From Candidatus Aegiribacteria sp. (GTDB taxonomy: Bacteria > Fermentibacterota > Fermentibacteria > Fermentibacterales > JCC-6), in assembly GCA_030600975.1 (NCBI GenBank), contig JAUVUL010000101.1:1-6675 (forward strand): 6,675 nucleotides of DNA, given 5' to 3'. The translations under genes were made by a program, and so were the position numbers. The notes under the pieces are model-generated. The model had not been told where the DNA came from. It ran no database searches and saw only the letters and a list, made by a program, of their open reading frames with translations. How positions within the stretch are numbered: the first letter of the stretch is position 1; each line of letters begins with the position of its first letter. Of this stretch, positions 5,600-6,675 are shown one piece after another.

Positions 5600-6675
5600 A
5601 TGAATGATGTCGGAAGAGAGTACATAGACGATCTTACAGGCCTTTTCAATCGTCGTTTTCTCAATATTAAGGCCCTGGAGTATTTCCGTATAAGCGGCGG
5701 GGAACCTACCCCTGCATCGATTCTTCTGATAGATCTCGACCACTTCAAGAATGTTAACGACACATATGGCCATTCAATGGGTGATACAGTCCTGAAGGAA
5801 TTCTCCTTATTGCTTGAAGAACTTGTCAGGAGTAACGATCTGGTATTCAGATACGGTGGGGACGAATTCATCTGCATCCTTCCCCAGACAGGCTACGAGC
5901 ATGCGGAAAGAATTTCACACAGGTTCATCGAGCGATGTCGTTCAATGGAATTTTCACGGGTACGCCTTACGATGAGTATTGGAATTGCGTCATTTCCTCA
6001 AGATGGAAAGGAGTGGACTGAGCTTTTCGACATCGCTGATCAACGTCTTTACAGCGCAAAGAGACACGGTCGTGACAGAGTAGGTGTTCCAGTAAGTGGC
6101 ATGCATAACCTGGCAATTCCCACGAAGGAGATTGTCGGGCGCAGCGTTGAGCTCTCCAAGGTAATACGTTCTGTTGGATCGTCTTCAGACAATCAAGGCG
6201 GTGCATTCTGCATCATCGGCGAGATCGGCGTGGGCAAGTCCAGGTTTGCCGGAGAAATCGTCGGTATGGAAAGATTCAGGTCTTACCGGTTTCTCGGCAG
6301 TATTCTCTCTGCTACCACTCATTCGATTCCCTATTTTCCCTTCCGTGAGCTTGTTCGTTCGATAGTAAGAATGGATAATGGAGCGTGTCTTAAGGATATC
6401 CCTCAGGCTTACAGAATAGAGCTTGCAAAGATAGTTCCGGAATTGTCGGACAGCATCGGTGAGAGTGCCGATGAGGTACTCATTGTCGATAAGTTCCGCC
6501 TTTTCGAGGGGGTCAGAAGGCTCTTTGAACAGCAGGTTGCCGGAAGTCCATTCATCATCTCCATTGATAACATCCACTGGGCTGATGAGGGTTCGCTTGA
6601 ACTCCTCCATTACATTATCAGAGCGTTTCGGAACAGTTCGATATTGTTCCTTTTTATCTACCGGATTGAAGAGGC
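5600..6675 (+). CDS. Diguanylate cyclase (GGDEF) fused to STAND/AAA_16-type NTPase, 3' end cut by window edge
   Basis: 358 full codons are visible. The GGDEF domain spans about residues 9-162: DDLTGLFNRR (10-19), metal- and substrate-site segment IDLDHFKNVNDTYGHSMGD (44-62), intact GGDEF (86-90), and the RxxD inhibitory site RSND (77-80) at the canonical spacing. It should therefore convert two GTP to c-di-GMP with product inhibition. After a short linker comes an AAA_16-type NTPase: IVGRSVEL (178-185), Walker A GEIGVGKS (207-214), IPYFPFRELV (243-252), Walker B with DNIHWAD (323-329), and FIYR (352-355). No signal peptide or membrane helix is seen, so it is cytoplasmic. In related cyclase-ATPase fusions a C-terminal TPR region follows; here it would lie beyond the window. 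The start is ATG 5600 with a weak GGGA site; in-frame TTG 5573 is an alternative, and a TGA at 5567 bars anything longer. Nothing sits N-terminal of the cyclase, so control probably comes from the C-terminal side. Confidence 0.92.
   Translation, partial: MNDVGREYIDDLTGLFNRRFLNIKALEYFRISGGEPTPASILLIDLDHFKNVNDTYGHSMGDTVLKEFSLLLEELVRSNDLVFRYGGDEFICILPQTGYEHAERISHRFIERCRSMEFSRVRLTMSIGIASFPQDGKEWTELFDIADQRLYSAKRHGRDRVGVPVSGMHNLAIPTKEIVGRSVELSKVIRSVGSSSDNQGGAFCIIGEIGVGKSRFAGEIVGMERFRSYRFLGSILSATTHSIPYFPFRELVRSIVRMDNGACLKDIPQAYRIELAKIVPELSDSIGESADEVLIVDKFRLFEGVRRLFEQQVAGSPFIISIDNIHWADEGSLELLHYIIRAFRNSSILFLFIYRIEE

Noticed and set aside
5600..6675. STAND NTPase as an antiphage (Avs-like) defence protein
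   Set aside because: The N-terminal effector is a diguanylate cyclase rather than a nuclease or other toxic domain, and no neighbouring gene resembles defence machinery.

Overview
The window looks like chromosomal DNA from a Gram-negative bacterium of moderate GC content. An Omp85-type outer-membrane barrel, a lipoprotein with a clean lipobox and three proteins with Sec signal peptides imply an outer membrane. The mixture of 6-bladed beta-propeller lipoprotein, propeller-like secreted paralogues and a GGDEF-ATPase fusion suggests an uncultured FCB-type lineage (Fermentibacterota, Cloacimonadota or Eisenbacteria-like). That assignment is a guess from protein style, not from a marker gene. No mobile element, tRNA, rRNA or CRISPR array is visible.

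Left part (1-2224): a minus-strand Omp85-family barrel gene runs off the left edge. It is easy to miss because it has no ATG, GTG or TTG at its natural start; the best start is ATC. It is divergent from a plus-strand beta-propeller lipoprotein gene (1079-2224). The two putative promoters overlap at a shared TTGTCAA -35 segment.

Middle (2225-4315): the lipoprotein gene converges on a tandem duplication of about 1.0 kb. Each unit carries one minus-strand gene for a secreted 284-residue protein plus its own upstream leader and promoter region. The paralogues are 234/284 identical with no indels. By hand count 50 codons differ in amino acid and only 14 are purely synonymous, and the changes fall in clusters. 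This points to diversification, or to exchange with other family members, rather than decay.

Right part (4316-6675): a minus-strand gene for a secreted protein of unknown function (4419-5309) is divergent from a plus-strand gene (5600 to the right edge). The latter encodes an apparently active diguanylate cyclase (GGDEF with I-site) fused directly to a STAND/AAA_16-type NTPase. It is truncated by the window end. Its upstream region holds two TTGACA boxes and a dyad around the likely transcription start.

How the genes work together: most of the window is cell-envelope and export cargo (outer-membrane barrel, surface or periplasmic propellers), next to one cytoplasmic c-di-GMP signalling protein. 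No operon is obvious, because each gene appears to have its own leader. A functional link between the cyclase and the secreted proteins is possible but rests on adjacency only.
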